Of a stretch of DNA of 64,000 bases, positions 43,312 to 52,841 are shown one piece after another. How positions within the stretch are numbered: the stretch's first letter is position 1; every line of letters starts with the position of its first letter. Both the position numbers and the translations under genes were made by a program. This DNA is from Niveispirillum fermenti. GTDB taxonomy: Bacteria; Pseudomonadota; Alphaproteobacteria; Azospirillales; Azospirillaceae. The notes under the pieces were generated by a model that had not been told where the DNA came from, made no database searches, and saw only the letters and a program-made list of their open reading frames with translations. The DNA lies in contig NZ_JBLTXA010000001.1 of assembly GCF_048066175.1 (NCBI RefSeq), positions 1 to 64,000 of the forward strand, written 5' to 3'.

Positions 43312-43914
43312 ATGGCTGAAAAAGAAGACACCAAGCCCGCGCCGGTGACCATCAAGAAGTACGCTAACCGCCGGCTGTACAATACCGCCACCAGCTCCTA
43401 TGTCACGCTGGACCATCTGTGCCAGATGGTGAAGGACGGCACGGACTTCGTGGTCTATGACGCCAAGAGCGGCGACGACATCACACGATCGGTCCTGACG
43501 CAGATCATCGTGGAGGAGGAATCGAAGGGCCAGAACCTGCTGCCCATCCCCTTCCTGCGGCAGTTGATCAGCTTTTACGGCGACAATATGCAGTGGCTGG
43601 TGCCGCGCTATCTCGAACATTCGATGAAGTCCTTCACGGGCAACCAGGACAAGATGCGCGAATATTTCCAGAATACGTTCGGGAGCATGTTTCCCTTCGG
43701 CGGATTCGAGGAGATGAGCAAGCAGAACATCGCCCTGTTCGAGCGGGCCATGCGCATGTTCAGCCCCTTCAATGGCGACATGCCGGTCACCCCGGCGGAA
43801 GCCCCTGCACCCGAAGCCGGCAAGGCGAAACCCGACGACAAGTTCTCCGAGCTGCAAAAGCGGCTGGACGAGCTGCAGAGCCAGATGGAGAACCTGACAC
43901 GGCGCAAGGACTGA
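43312..43914 (+). CDS. phaR: Polyhydroxyalkanoate synthesis repressor PhaR
   Basis: 200 aa. The PHB/PHA accumulation regulator N-domain (TIKKYANRRLYNTATSSYVTLDHLCQMV, residues 12-40) binds DNA and PHA; the PHB_acc segments follow, with a C-terminal coiled coil (ELQKRLDELQSQMENL). PhaR represses phasin and PHA genes until polymer titrates it away, and usually its own gene. The ATG at 43312 gives the standard N-terminus; upstream in-frame starts are rejected. TTGCG-type repeats at about 43226-43246 are possible operator half-sites. Confidence 0.95.
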   Translation: MAEKEDTKPAPVTIKKYANRRLYNTATSSYVTLDHLCQMVKDGTDFVVYDAKSGDDITRSVLTQIIVEEESKGQNLLPIPFLRQLISFYGDNMQWLVPRYLEHSMKSFTGNQDKMREYFQNTFGSMFPFGGFEEMSKQNIALFERAMRMFSPFNGDMPVTPAEAPAPEAGKAKPDDKFSELQKRLDELQSQMENLTRRKD

Positions 43915-44240
43915 CCCATCCGCCCCGTCGTCTCCGGTCTGCCCCCGTCATGTCCTTGATATACCGAAGAAGGTGCCCCCTGTGCCGGCAGGGGCACCGC
44001 TGGGATTTCCATGCAAACGTCCTGCGCCAATGTTTGCCGCCCCAGTGTCTGCCGCCCCAGCCTCTTCGCCCTTCTGGCATCTCTGGGTGATTCGCGGAGA
44101 TGGCACGCCAATCCTGGCCGGCACGCATGAAATTCCGCCGGGCGGACCTGCGTCCCCTGCCATTGCGCATCGCCGACGGCTGCCTATAATCCCGCGCTTT
44201 CCGGGATCACCCGTGCGAGAGCGACAGGGAGCTGGCAGCC
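43915..44240. other. Intergenic region phaR-purE with a hairpin
   Basis: 326 bp without a gene. An 8-bp stem (43972-43979 with 43991-43998), 57 nt after the phaR stop, may end its transcript but lacks a T-run. Two near-identical 13-bp units (TGCCGCCCCAGTG / TGCCGCCCCAGCC) stand in tandem at about 44036-44062. The purE promoter must be in the second half; no purine-riboswitch signature is seen. Confidence 0.45.
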
Positions 44241-44765
44241 GTGACAACCTCATCCGCCCCCGAAAGCCAGGGAACGCCGGTTCCCGTCGGCATCATCATG
44301 GGCAGCCAGTCCGACTGGGTTACCATGAAGCACGCCGCCACCGTGCTGACCGACCTGGGCGTGCCGTTTGAAACCCGCATCGTTTCAGCCCACCGCACGC
44401 CGCAGCGGCTTTATGATTACGCGACCAGCGCCAAGGCACGCGGGCTGAAGGTCATCATCGCCGGTGCCGGCGGCGCGGCGCACCTGCCGGGCATGGCCGC
44501 ATCCATGACCTGCCTGCCCGTGCTGGGCGTGCCGGTGGAAAGCCATGCGCTGAAGGGCCAGGACAGTCTTTTGTCCATCGTGCAGATGCCCGGCGGCGTG
44601 CCCGTCGGTACGCTGGCCATCGGCAAGGCCGGGGCCATCAATGCCGGTTTGCTGGCCGCCTCCATCCTGGCCCTGTCGGATGAACGGCTGGATACAGCCC
44701 TGACCGCCTGGCGGCAGCGGCAGACGGACGCGGTGGCCGCAGCCCCCGTGGACGATCCGGCCTGA
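44241..44765 (+). CDS. purE: N5-carboxyaminoimidazole ribonucleotide mutase PurE
   Basis: 174 aa. Class I PurE converts N5-CAIR to CAIR in purine synthesis. The signatures GSQSDWVTMKHA, SAHRTPQRLYDY and GAGGAAHLPGM (substrate-binding His and Ser) are intact. The start is a GTG at 44241 with GGGAG 9 nt upstream. It is followed after 51 nt by purK, the enzyme that supplies its substrate. Confidence 0.97.
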   Translation: MTTSSAPESQGTPVPVGIIMGSQSDWVTMKHAATVLTDLGVPFETRIVSAHRTPQRLYDYATSAKARGLKVIIAGAGGAAHLPGMAASMTCLPVLGVPVESHALKGQDSLLSIVQMPGGVPVGTLAIGKAGAINAGLLAASILALSDERLDTALTAWRQRQTDAVAAAPVDDPA

Positions 44766-44816
44766 TGCCGCACCGGCCGGCCCCTGATGTTCCCTGACGT
44801 GAAGGACAACCCACCC

Positions 44817-45884
44817 ATGACCGCGATTCCGCCCGGCTCCGTCATCGGTATCCTGGGTGCCGGCCAGTTGGGCCGCATGACGGCGCTGGCCGCCGCCAAT
44901 CTGGGTTACCGGGTGCATGTCTTCGCACCGGAGAGCATGGACAGTTCATGTGGGCAGGTGGTCGCCTATCACACGCAGGCGGGGTGGCACGACCTGCGGG
45001 CACTCGCCCGCTTCGCCGACGATGTCGATGTCATCACCCTGGAATGGGAGAATGTGCCGACCTATGCCGTGGAGTTCCTGGCCAGGCACGTCCATGTGCA
45101 TCCCGGCGCCAATGTCCTGGCCGTCGCCCAGGACCGGCTGGCGGAAAAAAGCTTCGCCAACAAGCTGGGGATAGGCACGGCCCCCTTCCGTGGTGTGCGC
45201 AACCCGGCGGAACTGGCCCTGGCCATGGCGGAGATCGGGACTGCCGCCATTCTCAAATCAACCCGCATGGGCTATGACGGCAAGGGGCAGATCCGCCTGA
45301 ACCCGGGGGATGAATTGTCGGGCGCCTTCGATGCCATCGGCAGCGATGATGCCATCCTTGAAGGTTTCGTGGATTTCGAACTGGAAATATCCGTCGTCAC
45401 GGCGCGCAAGGCCGACGGCACGCTGGCCTCCTTCCCGCCGGTACAGAACAGCCACAAGGCCGGCATCCTGGATACGACCAGGGTCCCCGCCGCCATCACA
45501 CCTGCCGTCGCCACGGAGGCCGTGCGCATCGCGGAAACCCTGGCAACCGCACTTCAGGTGGTCGGTCTTCTGGCCGTGGAGATGTTTGTGACGCGCGATG
45601 GCCGCGTGCTGGTCAATGAAATGGCTCCCCGGCCGCATAATTCCGGTCACTGGTCCATCGATTTCGCCGAAACAAGCCAGTTCGAGCAGCTTATCCGCGC
45701 CATCTGCAACCTGCCGCTGGGTTCCACAGGCATCATGCGGCCCTGTGTGATGACCAACCTGATCGGGCATGATGTCGACCAATGGCAGGCCCTGTTGGGC
45801 GAGCCCGGCAGCCGCCTGCATCTTTATGGCAAGGGCGAAGCCCGATCGGGTCGCAAGATGGGCCACGTGACCCGGCCGGTCTGA
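44817..45884 (+). CDS. purK: N5-carboxyaminoimidazole ribonucleotide synthase PurK
   Basis: 355 aa, an ATP-grasp enzyme making N5-CAIR from AIR, ATP and bicarbonate. The N-terminal GILGAGQLGRM, the central STRMGYDGKGQ and the NEMAPRPHNSGHWSIDF metal/ATP-binding segment are typical. The ATG at 44817 is preferred; an in-frame ATG at 44787 would add ten residues. It works in sequence with PurE. Confidence 0.96.
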   Translation: MTAIPPGSVIGILGAGQLGRMTALAAANLGYRVHVFAPESMDSSCGQVVAYHTQAGWHDLRALARFADDVDVITLEWENVPTYAVEFLARHVHVHPGANVLAVAQDRLAEKSFANKLGIGTAPFRGVRNPAELALAMAEIGTAAILKSTRMGYDGKGQIRLNPGDELSGAFDAIGSDDAILEGFVDFELEISVVTARKADGTLASFPPVQNSHKAGILDTTRVPAAITPAVATEAVRIAETLATALQVVGLLAVEMFVTRDGRVLVNEMAPRPHNSGHWSIDFAETSQFEQLIRAICNLPLGSTGIMRPCVMTNLIGHDVDQWQALLGEPGSRLHLYGKGEARSGRKMGHVTRPV

Positions 45885-45981
45885 CCCGCCGTTTTTCCCG
45901 CATCTGCCGCAAGTCATCAATCCGCGCCCTTCGCCTGCCATGAACCGCCGGGGCCGCGCCGCGCCCACACCCTGTCTGTGA

Positions 45982-46034
45982 TGCAGCGCACAATCATGCG
46001 CTGCAATAGCAGCCATGCGCTTGCATCTGCTATT
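45982..46034. promoter_or_regulatory. Two inverted repeats upstream of the RND efflux operon
   Basis: The first palindrome is TGCAGCGCA-N6-TGCGCTGCA (45982-45990 with 45997-46005); the second is AATAGCAG-N14-CTGCTATT (46005-46012 with 46027-46034). They abut, and CATGCGC-TGCA units also repeat directly across them. They sit 85-137 nt before the adaptor ATG, where a TetR- or MarR-type repressor would bind. No regulator gene is adjacent. Confidence 0.55.
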
Positions 46035-46118
46035 CGCAGACGCAGCAAGAATTTGGAATGCATTTGCGGCTCAGCTTGCCATGCTATGGTCCAGATCGGG
46101 GTTCAGGTGGAGGGTTCC

Positions 46119-47303
46119 ATGGAAACGGGCCGTATGGGTCGGGCTGCCTTGCTGGCGGCCGGGCTGACGGGACTGTTGGCGTTGACGGGTTGTGGCCGTG
46201 GGGGCCAGGATCCGCAGGCAGCGGCGCAGGCGCCGCAGGTTGTCGTCAGCCAGCCCGTCAAGAAAAACGTCAAGGAATGGGATGAATATACAGGGCGCTT
46301 CGCCGCCGTGGAGGGGGTGGAGATCCGGGCCCGGGTCAGCGGCTATCTGACGGCCGTCAGTTTCCAGGATGGCCAGATCGTGTTCAAGGGCGATCCGCTG
46401 TTCGTGATCGACCCCCGCCCCTATCAGGCGGTCGTGGACATGGCACGCGCCGGTGTGGCCCAGGCCCGGTCATCGGTGCAACTGGCCCAGCGGGAATTGG
46501 ACCGTGCCCAGGATCTGCGGCGGACGCAGGCCGTATCGCAATCCGTGCTGGACACCCGATCGCAACAGCTGCAGAACGCCCAGGCTGCCCTGCTGTCGGC
46601 AGAGGCGCAACAGCGCGCCGCCGAACTCGACCTTGAATTCACCACGGTGCGCGCACCCGTGACGGGCCGCGTCTCGAACCGGCGGGTCTCGGTCGGCAAT
46701 CTGGTCAGCGGCGGAACCGCGCAATCCACCCTGCTGACCACGATCGTCTCGCTGGACCCGATCCATTTCTATTTCGATACCGACCAGGCCTCCTATCTGC
46801 GCTATACACGCCTGAACAGCATGGGCGAGCGGACAAGCAGCCGGGACGGCGCCACGCCCGTGGAACTGGCCCTTCCCGACGAACAGGGCTTCACCCACAA
46901 GGGCCGCATCGACTTCCTGGACAATCGCATCGATGACGGCACGGGCACCATCCGGACCCGCGCCGTATTCGACAATCCCGACATGCTGCTGACCCCCGGC
47001 CTGTTCGGGCGGCTGCGGCTGGTCGGCCGCCCCGATTACGAAGGATTGCTGATCCCCGACGGTGCGATCGGCACCGACCAGAACCGACGCTTCGTGCTGG
47101 TCGTCGACCCGGAAAACAAGGTGGTCTACCGGACGGTGACGACGGGACCGCTTGTGGACGGGCTGCGGGTCATCCGCGACGGGCTGTCGGCCAATGATCG
47201 CGTGATCACGGCCGGCCTGCAGCGCGTGCGCCCCGGTGCCACCGTCACACCCATGGAACAGCCGGTCCAGGGCGCCGCCCCGGCCCAGGGGGCACAACCA
47301 TGA
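46119..47303 (+). CDS. RND efflux periplasmic adaptor (MexE/AcrA family), lipoprotein
   Basis: 394 aa. A lipoprotein signal peptide with lipobox LTGC (about residues 20-23) anchors it to the inner membrane. The lipoyl/barrel-sandwich halves flank a helical hairpin (about 100-175), and the membrane-proximal beta domain ends the protein. It bridges the RND pump to an outer-membrane channel, which is not encoded here. The ATG at 46119 has GGAGGG upstream; the longer frame to 45978 runs through the palindromes and is rejected. It overlaps the pump gene by 4 nt. Confidence 0.94.
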   Translation: METGRMGRAALLAAGLTGLLALTGCGRGGQDPQAAAQAPQVVVSQPVKKNVKEWDEYTGRFAAVEGVEIRARVSGYLTAVSFQDGQIVFKGDPLFVIDPRPYQAVVDMARAGVAQARSSVQLAQRELDRAQDLRRTQAVSQSVLDTRSQQLQNAQAALLSAEAQQRAAELDLEFTTVRAPVTGRVSNRRVSVGNLVSGGTAQSTLLTTIVSLDPIHFYFDTDQASYLRYTRLNSMGERTSSRDGATPVELALPDEQGFTHKGRIDFLDNRIDDGTGTIRTRAVFDNPDMLLTPGLFGRLRLVGRPDYEGLLIPDGAIGTDQNRRFVLVVDPENKVVYRTVTTGPLVDGLRVIRDGLSANDRVITAGLQRVRPGATVTPMEQPVQGAAPAQGAQP

Positions 47304-50300
47304 AGATCGGCCGTTTCTTCATCGACCGGCCGGTCTTCGCCATCGTCCTGTCGATCATCATCATCGCCGTCGGCACCATCTCGTACCTGACACTGCCCGT
47401 CTCGCAATATCCGGAGGTGGTGCCGCCCACCGTCACGGTGACGGCACGCTATCCCGGTGCCAATGCCGAAACAGTGGCGAATACCGTCGCCGCCCCGATC
47501 GAGCAGGAGGTGAACGGGGTTGAAGGCATGCTCTACATGTCCTCCAACTCGACCAGCGACGGTCAGATGAACCTGACCATCACCTTCAATCTGGGCACCA
47601 ACCTGGACGAAGCGCAGGTTCTGGTACAGAACCGCGTCGCCATCGCCGAGGCAAGACTGCCGGAGGAGGTGCGGCGCAACGGCGTGGTGACGCGCAAGGA
47701 TTCGCCTGACCTGATGCTGGTGGTCCATCTGCTGTCGCCCGACAACACCTATGACCAGCTCTATATCTCCAACTATGCCCTGCTGCGCGTGCGCGACGTG
47801 CTCAGCCGCGTGGAGGGTGTGGGCAACATCAACCTGTTCGGGGCGCGCGACTATTCCATGCGCGCCTGGCTGGACCCGCAGAAGATCGCCTCCCTTGGCA
47901 TGTCGGCGGGCGAGGTGGTGGCCGCCATCCAGCAGCAGAATGTGCAGGTGGCCGGTGGCAGCCTCGGCCAGCCACCGCTGGACACGCCGCGCGACTACCA
48001 GCTCAATATCACGCTGCAGGGGCGGCTGACGCAGCCGCAGGAGTTCGAGAACATCATCGTCAAGCATGGCGACGATGGCCGGCTGGTCCGGTTGAAGGAT
48101 GTGGCGCGGGTGGAACTGGGCGCGCGCGACTACATCACCAATTCCTTCCTGGACGGCAAGCCGGCCGTGGTGCTGGCCGTGTCGCAGCTTCCCGGCTCCA
48201 ACGCCCTGGAGACGGCGGCCCGGCTGAAACAGACGGTGGAGACGCTGAGCCGGGATTTCCCGCCGGGTCTTGAATACCGCATCGTCTACGATACGACCCA
48301 GTTCATCGCGGAGAGCATCAACGAACTGATCAAGACCATCGTGGAGGCCATGGCCCTGGTGGTGCTGGTCGTTCTGCTGTTCCTGCAACGGTGGCGGGCG
48401 GCCATCATTCCCGTTCTGGCCATTCCGGTATCACTGATCGGCACCTTCGCCATCATGTCGATGTTGGGGTTTTCCATCAACAACCTGACCCTGTTCGGGC
48501 TGGTGCTGGCCGTCGGCATCGTGGTGGATGACGCCATCGTCGTGGTGGAGAATGTGGAGCGTAACCTGGCGCTGGGCCATTCGCCCATCGAAAGCGCGCG
48601 CATCACCATGGATGAGGTGGGCGGCGCGCTGGTTTCCATCGCCCTTGTGCTGTCCGCCGTGTTCATCCCGACTGCCTTCATCGAAGGCATCCAGGGTGAG
48701 TTTTATCGACAGTTCGCCGTCACCATCGCCACGGCCACCATCATTTCAGCCTTCAATTCCCTGACCTTGTCACCGGCATTGTGCGCCCGGCTGCTGAAGG
48801 CCCATACGCCGGGGCACCAGGCGGCCACCGCGCGGCTGGCCGTGGTGTCAGGCCTGCTGGACCGTTTCTTCGCGGCGTTCAACCGGCTGTTCGACCGGCT
48901 GGCCGATGCCTATGCCGGGCTTGTCACGCGGGTGACGCGGACCACACCGGTCATGCTGGCAGTCTACATATTGCTGATCGCAGCCACGGGCTTCGTTTTC
49001 ACCCGCATCCCGTCGGGCTTCATCCCGCAGCAGGATCAGGGCTATCTGATCATCGCCGTCCAGACGCCGGAAGGCACGTCGCTGACCAATACCACCGATG
49101 TTGTGCAGAAGGTGGCGGCGATCGCACGCGAAACGCCGGGCATCGCACATACGGTACAGTTCGCGGGCTTTTCCGGCGCCACCCGCACCATCGCCCCCAA
49201 TGCCGGCGCCATCTTCACCCCCATGGTCCCGTTCGAGGAACGCAAGGCCAATGGCTGGACCGCCAACAGCATCCTGCAGGAATTGCAGAAGCGGGTCTTC
49301 ATGGCGGTGCCGGAGGCTCAGGTATTCGTCGTGCCACCACCGCCCATCCGGGGGCTGGGTACATCGGGCGGGTTCACCCTGCGTGTGCAGGATCTGGCCG
49401 GCAACGGACCGGCGGCCCTGGAACAGGCCACATGGGCGCTGGCCCAGGCCGGCAACCAGGTGCCCGGCCTGACCAGCGTCTTCACGCCGTTCAGTGCCCG
49501 CGCACCGCAAATCTACCTGGATGTCGACCGCGCCAAGGCGCAGATGCTGGGTGTGCCGGTGACCAGCGTGTTCCAGACGCTGGCCATCTATCTGGGGTCG
49601 GCCTATGTGAACGACACGAACCTGTTCGGCCGCACCTTCCAGGTGACGGCGCAGGCCGATGGGCCGTTCCGGCTGGATCCGGAGAATATCGGCAAGCTGC
49701 AGACGCGCAACGACCAGGGCCAGATGGTGCCCCTGGGGTCCTTCGTGGATTTCAACTTCATCACCGGCCCCAACCGCGTCCTTCGCTACAACCTGTTCCC
49801 GGCGGCGGAGCTGCAGGGCAACAACCTGCCGGGCGTCAGTTCCGGCACGGCCATGGCCGCCATGGAACAGGCGGCAGCCACGGCCCTGCCCGCCGGATTC
49901 AAGGCCGAATGGACGGATCTGTCATATCAGGAGAAGAATACCGGCAATTCGGCACTCTACATCTTCCCGCTCTGCGTCTTCTTCGTCTTCCTTGTCCTGG
50001 CCGCCCAGTATGAAAGCTGGTCGCTGCCCTTCGCCATCCTTCTGATCGTGCCCATGTGCCTGCTGTCGGCCGTGGGCGGCCTGATGATGCGCGGCATGGA
50101 CAACAACATCCTTGCCCAGATCGGGTTCGTCGTGCTGGTGGGGCTGGCATCGAAGAATGCCATCCTGATCGTGGAATTCGCCCGGCAACTGGAGGCGGAA
50201 GGCCGAGACCGCTATGATGCGGTGATCGAGGCGTGCCGCCTGCGCCTGCGTCCCATCCTGATGACGTCCTTCGCCTTCATCCTGGGCGTGGTTCCCTTGA

Positions 50301-50464
50301 TGATCGCCAGCGGTGCCGGCGCAGAAATGCGCCAGAGCCTGGGCACGGCCGTCTTCTTCGGCATGCTGGGGGTCACCTTCTTCGGCCTGCTTTTCACGCC
50401 CGTCTTCTATGTCGTCATCCGCCGGTTCGTAAGCGGAAGCCACAGGCAGCCGGACCCGGCCTGA
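47300..50464 (+). CDS. RND multidrug efflux transporter (HAE1, AcrB/MexF family)
   Basis: 1054 aa, standard HAE1 length. Twelve membrane helices with two large periplasmic loops; the proton-relay Asp pair is in LAVGIVVDDAIVVVENVERN of TM4. The N-terminus MKIGRFFIDRPVFAIVLSI is typical. It exports drugs or solvents using the proton gradient together with the preceding adaptor. The most similar group is MexF/BepE-like, but specificity cannot be read from sequence. Confidence 0.95.
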   Translation: MKIGRFFIDRPVFAIVLSIIIIAVGTISYLTLPVSQYPEVVPPTVTVTARYPGANAETVANTVAAPIEQEVNGVEGMLYMSSNSTSDGQMNLTITFNLGTNLDEAQVLVQNRVAIAEARLPEEVRRNGVVTRKDSPDLMLVVHLLSPDNTYDQLYISNYALLRVRDVLSRVEGVGNINLFGARDYSMRAWLDPQKIASLGMSAGEVVAAIQQQNVQVAGGSLGQPPLDTPRDYQLNITLQGRLTQPQEFENIIVKHGDDGRLVRLKDVARVELGARDYITNSFLDGKPAVVLAVSQLPGSNALETAARLKQTVETLSRDFPPGLEYRIVYDTTQFIAESINELIKTIVEAMALVVLVVLLFLQRWRAAIIPVLAIPVSLIGTFAIMSMLGFSINNLTLFGLVLAVGIVVDDAIVVVENVERNLALGHSPIESARITMDEVGGALVSIALVLSAVFIPTAFIEGIQGEFYRQFAVTIATATIISAFNSLTLSPALCARLLKAHTPGHQAATARLAVVSGLLDRFFAAFNRLFDRLADAYAGLVTRVTRTTPVMLAVYILLIAATGFVFTRIPSGFIPQQDQGYLIIAVQTPEGTSLTNTTDVVQKVAAIARETPGIAHTVQFAGFSGATRTIAPNAGAIFTPMVPFEERKANGWTANSILQELQKRVFMAVPEAQVFVVPPPPIRGLGTSGGFTLRVQDLAGNGPAALEQATWALAQAGNQVPGLTSVFTPFSARAPQIYLDVDRAKAQMLGVPVTSVFQTLAIYLGSAYVNDTNLFGRTFQVTAQADGPFRLDPENIGKLQTRNDQGQMVPLGSFVDFNFITGPNRVLRYNLFPAAELQGNNLPGVSSGTAMAAMEQAAATALPAGFKAEWTDLSYQEKNTGNSALYIFPLCVFFVFLVLAAQYESWSLPFAILLIVPMCLLSAVGGLMMRGMDNNILAQIGFVVLVGLASKNAILIVEFARQLEAEGRDRYDAVIEACRLRLRPILMTSFAFILGVVPLMIASGAGAEMRQSLGTAVFFGMLGVTFFGLLFTPVFYVVIRRFVSGSHRQPDPA

Positions 50465-50491
50465 TCCGGCCCGGCACCAACGGCGCCGGCG

Positions 50492-51304
50492 TCACGTGGC
50501 CGCCGGCGCCGGGAACCGCTGTGCCATCCAGTCGCGCCAGTGGCCTTCCAGCGATGCGGCACGCTCGGCCGCGTCGTTGCCATAGGCAAAGCGGACAACG
50601 CTGACACTCACATGGTCGCTGCGTTGATAGACGCCGCACATCATGATGCCGGGCCCCGGCTCCGACAGGCGCAGGACGAGGTAACGCTGCCCCTTCTCCT
50701 GCACCACCTTCTCGATCACCCCGGCCAGCGTCTCCGGCCCTGCGGGCCCCGCCCTTTCCTCCCCCACCAGGGGATTGTCCAAACCGGTGGCGGACAAAAG
50801 GTCCCGCCAGCTTTCCAGCGTGGACAATGTGGTGGGAACCATAGCCATGAAACCGGCACCGGGAAGACCGGGGAAATATTCCAGATAAAGCCGCAGCGCG
50901 GCGAAGAAGCAGGGCCAGCCGCTTTCAAAGCCTTCCAGTTGGTCGTCCCAATCGTCGCCGCTGGCAAACAGGGAATGGACCATGCGCACCTGACACAGCC
51001 CGCCGGATCGGGCCACGATGGAAATCTCGGTCGCCACCGGCGGGGCGTTCTCCATCCAATCCCGCTCCACATAGCCGAACCGGTGGGGCGGCTGCCACAG
51101 TGTCACCTCACCATTGGTGGAGACCTCCTGGCCGAAATCGAAACGGAAACGTCCGCCTTCACGCTCTTCGATCTCCGCACGCATGAACCAGGCGGCATTG
51201 CCGGGCCCCGTCGCCATGGCCTGCCACACCTGTTCGGGGGTGCCAGGGGTCAGAAACTCCATCTCCACCCAGCGTTTGCCGCTGTCATCCTTCTTGATCG
51301 GCAT
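50492..51304 (-). CDS. SRPBCC/AHSA1-domain protein
   Basis: 270 aa. The first half is an AHSA1-type START-like fold (RWVEMEFLTPGTPEQVWQAMATGPGNAAWF, then LWQPPHRFGYVERDW). The second half looks like a divergent second domain. Such proteins bind hydrophobic ligands or act as Hsp90 co-chaperone-like factors. AAGGAG lies 9 nt before the ATG. Its start overlaps the stop of the upstream ArsR-type regulator by 20 nt, a common regulator/SRPBCC pairing. Confidence 0.83.
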   Translation of the reverse strand: MPIKKDDSGKRWVEMEFLTPGTPEQVWQAMATGPGNAAWFMRAEIEEREGGRFRFDFGQEVSTNGEVTLWQPPHRFGYVERDWMENAPPVATEISIVARSGGLCQVRMVHSLFASGDDWDDQLEGFESGWPCFFAALRLYLEYFPGLPGAGFMAMVPTTLSTLESWRDLLSATGLDNPLVGEERAGPAGPETLAGVIEKVVQEKGQRYLVLRLSEPGPGIMMCGVYQRSDHVSVSVVRFAYGNDAAERAASLEGHWRDWMAQRFPAPAAT

Positions 51305-51899
51305 CGGGGGCTCCTTTCCTTTCGTCAGGCGCGGGATAGGCCGCAACAACCAACCGGTGCGGCCGGCCGCCCGGCGCGGTGTCGTCGTGATAGCGGCCCG
51401 CCAGTGTCGCCACGCAGGCCGCCAGATCCTTGCTGAAGGCCGCACGGTCGGCCGCAGAACGGAACCGGATGATGGTATCGATGGAAAGCGTGGCCAGCCG
51501 CCGGTCCGACAGGCGCGCCCGCGTCCAGAGCTGGCCTACCTCCCGCACGATGCGCGCCGCCAGCGCCACCAGATATGACGCGGACATCCGATCGGCCGCA
51601 CGCTCCGGGTCGGCCGCCAGCGGGCCCAGCGCCGCCGGGGAAACGATGTAGCTGGCGGCCGTCGCCACCATGATACGTTCCGTCAGCCCGCCCCATTGCC
51701 GTTCCTCCACCGGCCTTACCAGCCCCTCCACCTCCAGCGCGCGCAGATGGTAATTCACCTTCTGCCGCGGCAGGCCCAGGCGGCCGGCAAGGGACGCGGC
51801 CGATGACGGCACCGCCAGTTCGGCCAGGATACGGCCCTTCACCGGGTCCAGGGCAAGACAGGCCGCCACGGGGCGATCAAGGATTTCCACGTCGAGCAT
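51285..51899 (-). CDS. ArsR-type winged-helix regulator
   Basis: 204 aa. The winged helix spans about residues 12-75 (KGRILAELAVPSSAASLAGRLGLPRQKVNYHLRALEVEGLV); the rest is a helical ligand or dimer domain. No metal-binding Cys cluster is visible, so it probably senses an organic ligand. It lies upstream of and overlaps the SRPBCC gene, forming a two-gene operon. The start is ATG 51899; a TTG at 51920 lies inside the palindrome and is rejected. The palindrome at 51911-51936 suggests autorepression. Confidence 0.82.
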   Translation of the reverse strand: MLDVEILDRPVAACLALDPVKGRILAELAVPSSAASLAGRLGLPRQKVNYHLRALEVEGLVRPVEERQWGGLTERIMVATAASYIVSPAALGPLAADPERAADRMSASYLVALAARIVREVGQLWTRARLSDRRLATLSIDTIIRFRSAADRAAFSKDLAACVATLAGRYHDDTAPGGRPHRLVVAAYPAPDERKGAPDADQEG

Positions 51900-51910
51900 G
51901 AGCGCATGAT

Positions 51911-51936
51911 GCCTTGACAAAAAAATTTGTCAAGGC
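51911..51936. promoter_or_regulatory. Palindromic operator upstream of the ArsR-type gene
   Basis: An 11-bp perfect inverted repeat (51911-51921 with 51926-51936) with a 4-nt A spacer, centred 24 nt before the regulator ATG. It contains TTGACA on both strands. Size, symmetry and position fit a dimeric ArsR-type operator overlapping the promoter. Confidence 0.68.
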
Positions 51937-52131
51937 ACTCGGTCGTCAGCCGCGATGTGTTCGTTGGTACCGGACAGGTGGCGCCGGACAGGCCGGGGTG
52001 AATGCTGGCACCCACCGGCGCGGACAGCCAGCCCTTGACCTGTTCCCGGTCGCCCCTTACCCATCTGTCCTGATGCCTGCGCCTACAGGCGGGATGGAAG
52101 CGACGGCAAACTTTCGCGGTGGAGCGGATCA

Positions 52132-52800
52132 ATGGCGGGTGCCCAGACAAAGATGGAACAATTGGCCGTCCCAGGTGCAGATTGCGGTCTGTGCCCACGG
52201 CTGGCCGCGTTCCGGGAGCGCAATCGCGCCACCTTTCCGGCCTATCACAACGCCCCCGTCCCCGCCTTCGGCACGCTGGCCGGACGATTGCTGATCGTGG
52301 GGCTGGCCCCCGGCCTGCACGGGGCGAACCAGACGGGTCGCCCCTTCACCGGCGATTATGCCGGCGACCTGCTCTATGACACGCTGGTCCGATACGGGTT
52401 CGCCCGCGGCCGGTACGACCGCCGGCCCGACGATGGGCTGGAACTTGTTGAATGCCGCCTGACCAACGCGGCCCGATGCGTACCGCCGGAGAACAAGCCG
52501 ACACCAGCAGAGGTGGCGACATGCCGCCAGTTCCTGACCGCGGAAATCGCGGCGATGGAACAGTTGCGGGCCATCGTGGTGCTGGGCACGGTTTCCCACG
52601 CCAGCACGGTGACAGCACTGGGCCGCCGGCCGGCGCATTTCGCCTTCGCCCATGGCGCCCGCCATGAGGTGAAGCAAGGCGTCACCCTTTTCGACAGCTA
52701 TCATTGCTCCCGCTACAACACCAATACCGGCCGGTTGACGGCGGGGATGTTCCAGGCGGTCTTCGCCGCCGTGCGGGAGCATTTGGACACAATCGGCTGA
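52132..52800 (+). CDS. Family 5 uracil-DNA glycosylase (UdgB type)
   Basis: 222 aa. Motif GLAPGLHGANQTGRPFTGD (57-75) and the C-terminal SYHCSRYNTNTGRL define family 5 rather than family 4. Cys18, Cys21, Cys116 and Cys131 fit the [4Fe-4S] ligands. It excises uracil and other deaminated bases, including hypoxanthine in relatives. The ATG at 52132 has GGAG 8 nt upstream. It is convergent with the small SOS-type gene. Confidence 0.9.
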   Translation: MAGAQTKMEQLAVPGADCGLCPRLAAFRERNRATFPAYHNAPVPAFGTLAGRLLIVGLAPGLHGANQTGRPFTGDYAGDLLYDTLVRYGFARGRYDRRPDDGLELVECRLTNAARCVPPENKPTPAEVATCRQFLTAEIAAMEQLRAIVVLGTVSHASTVTALGRRPAHFAFAHGARHEVKQGVTLFDSYHCSRYNTNTGRLTAGMFQAVFAAVREHLDTIG

Positions 52801-52841
52801 CAGGACAGCCGGCCCCTGCCATCAGAATTTAAGGGCGCGCG

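Noticed and set aside
51911..51936. A/T-rich palindrome as an intrinsic terminator
   Set aside because: It lies directly upstream of a start codon with no gene ending nearby and has perfect symmetry with TTGACA on both strands, so an operator is the better reading.
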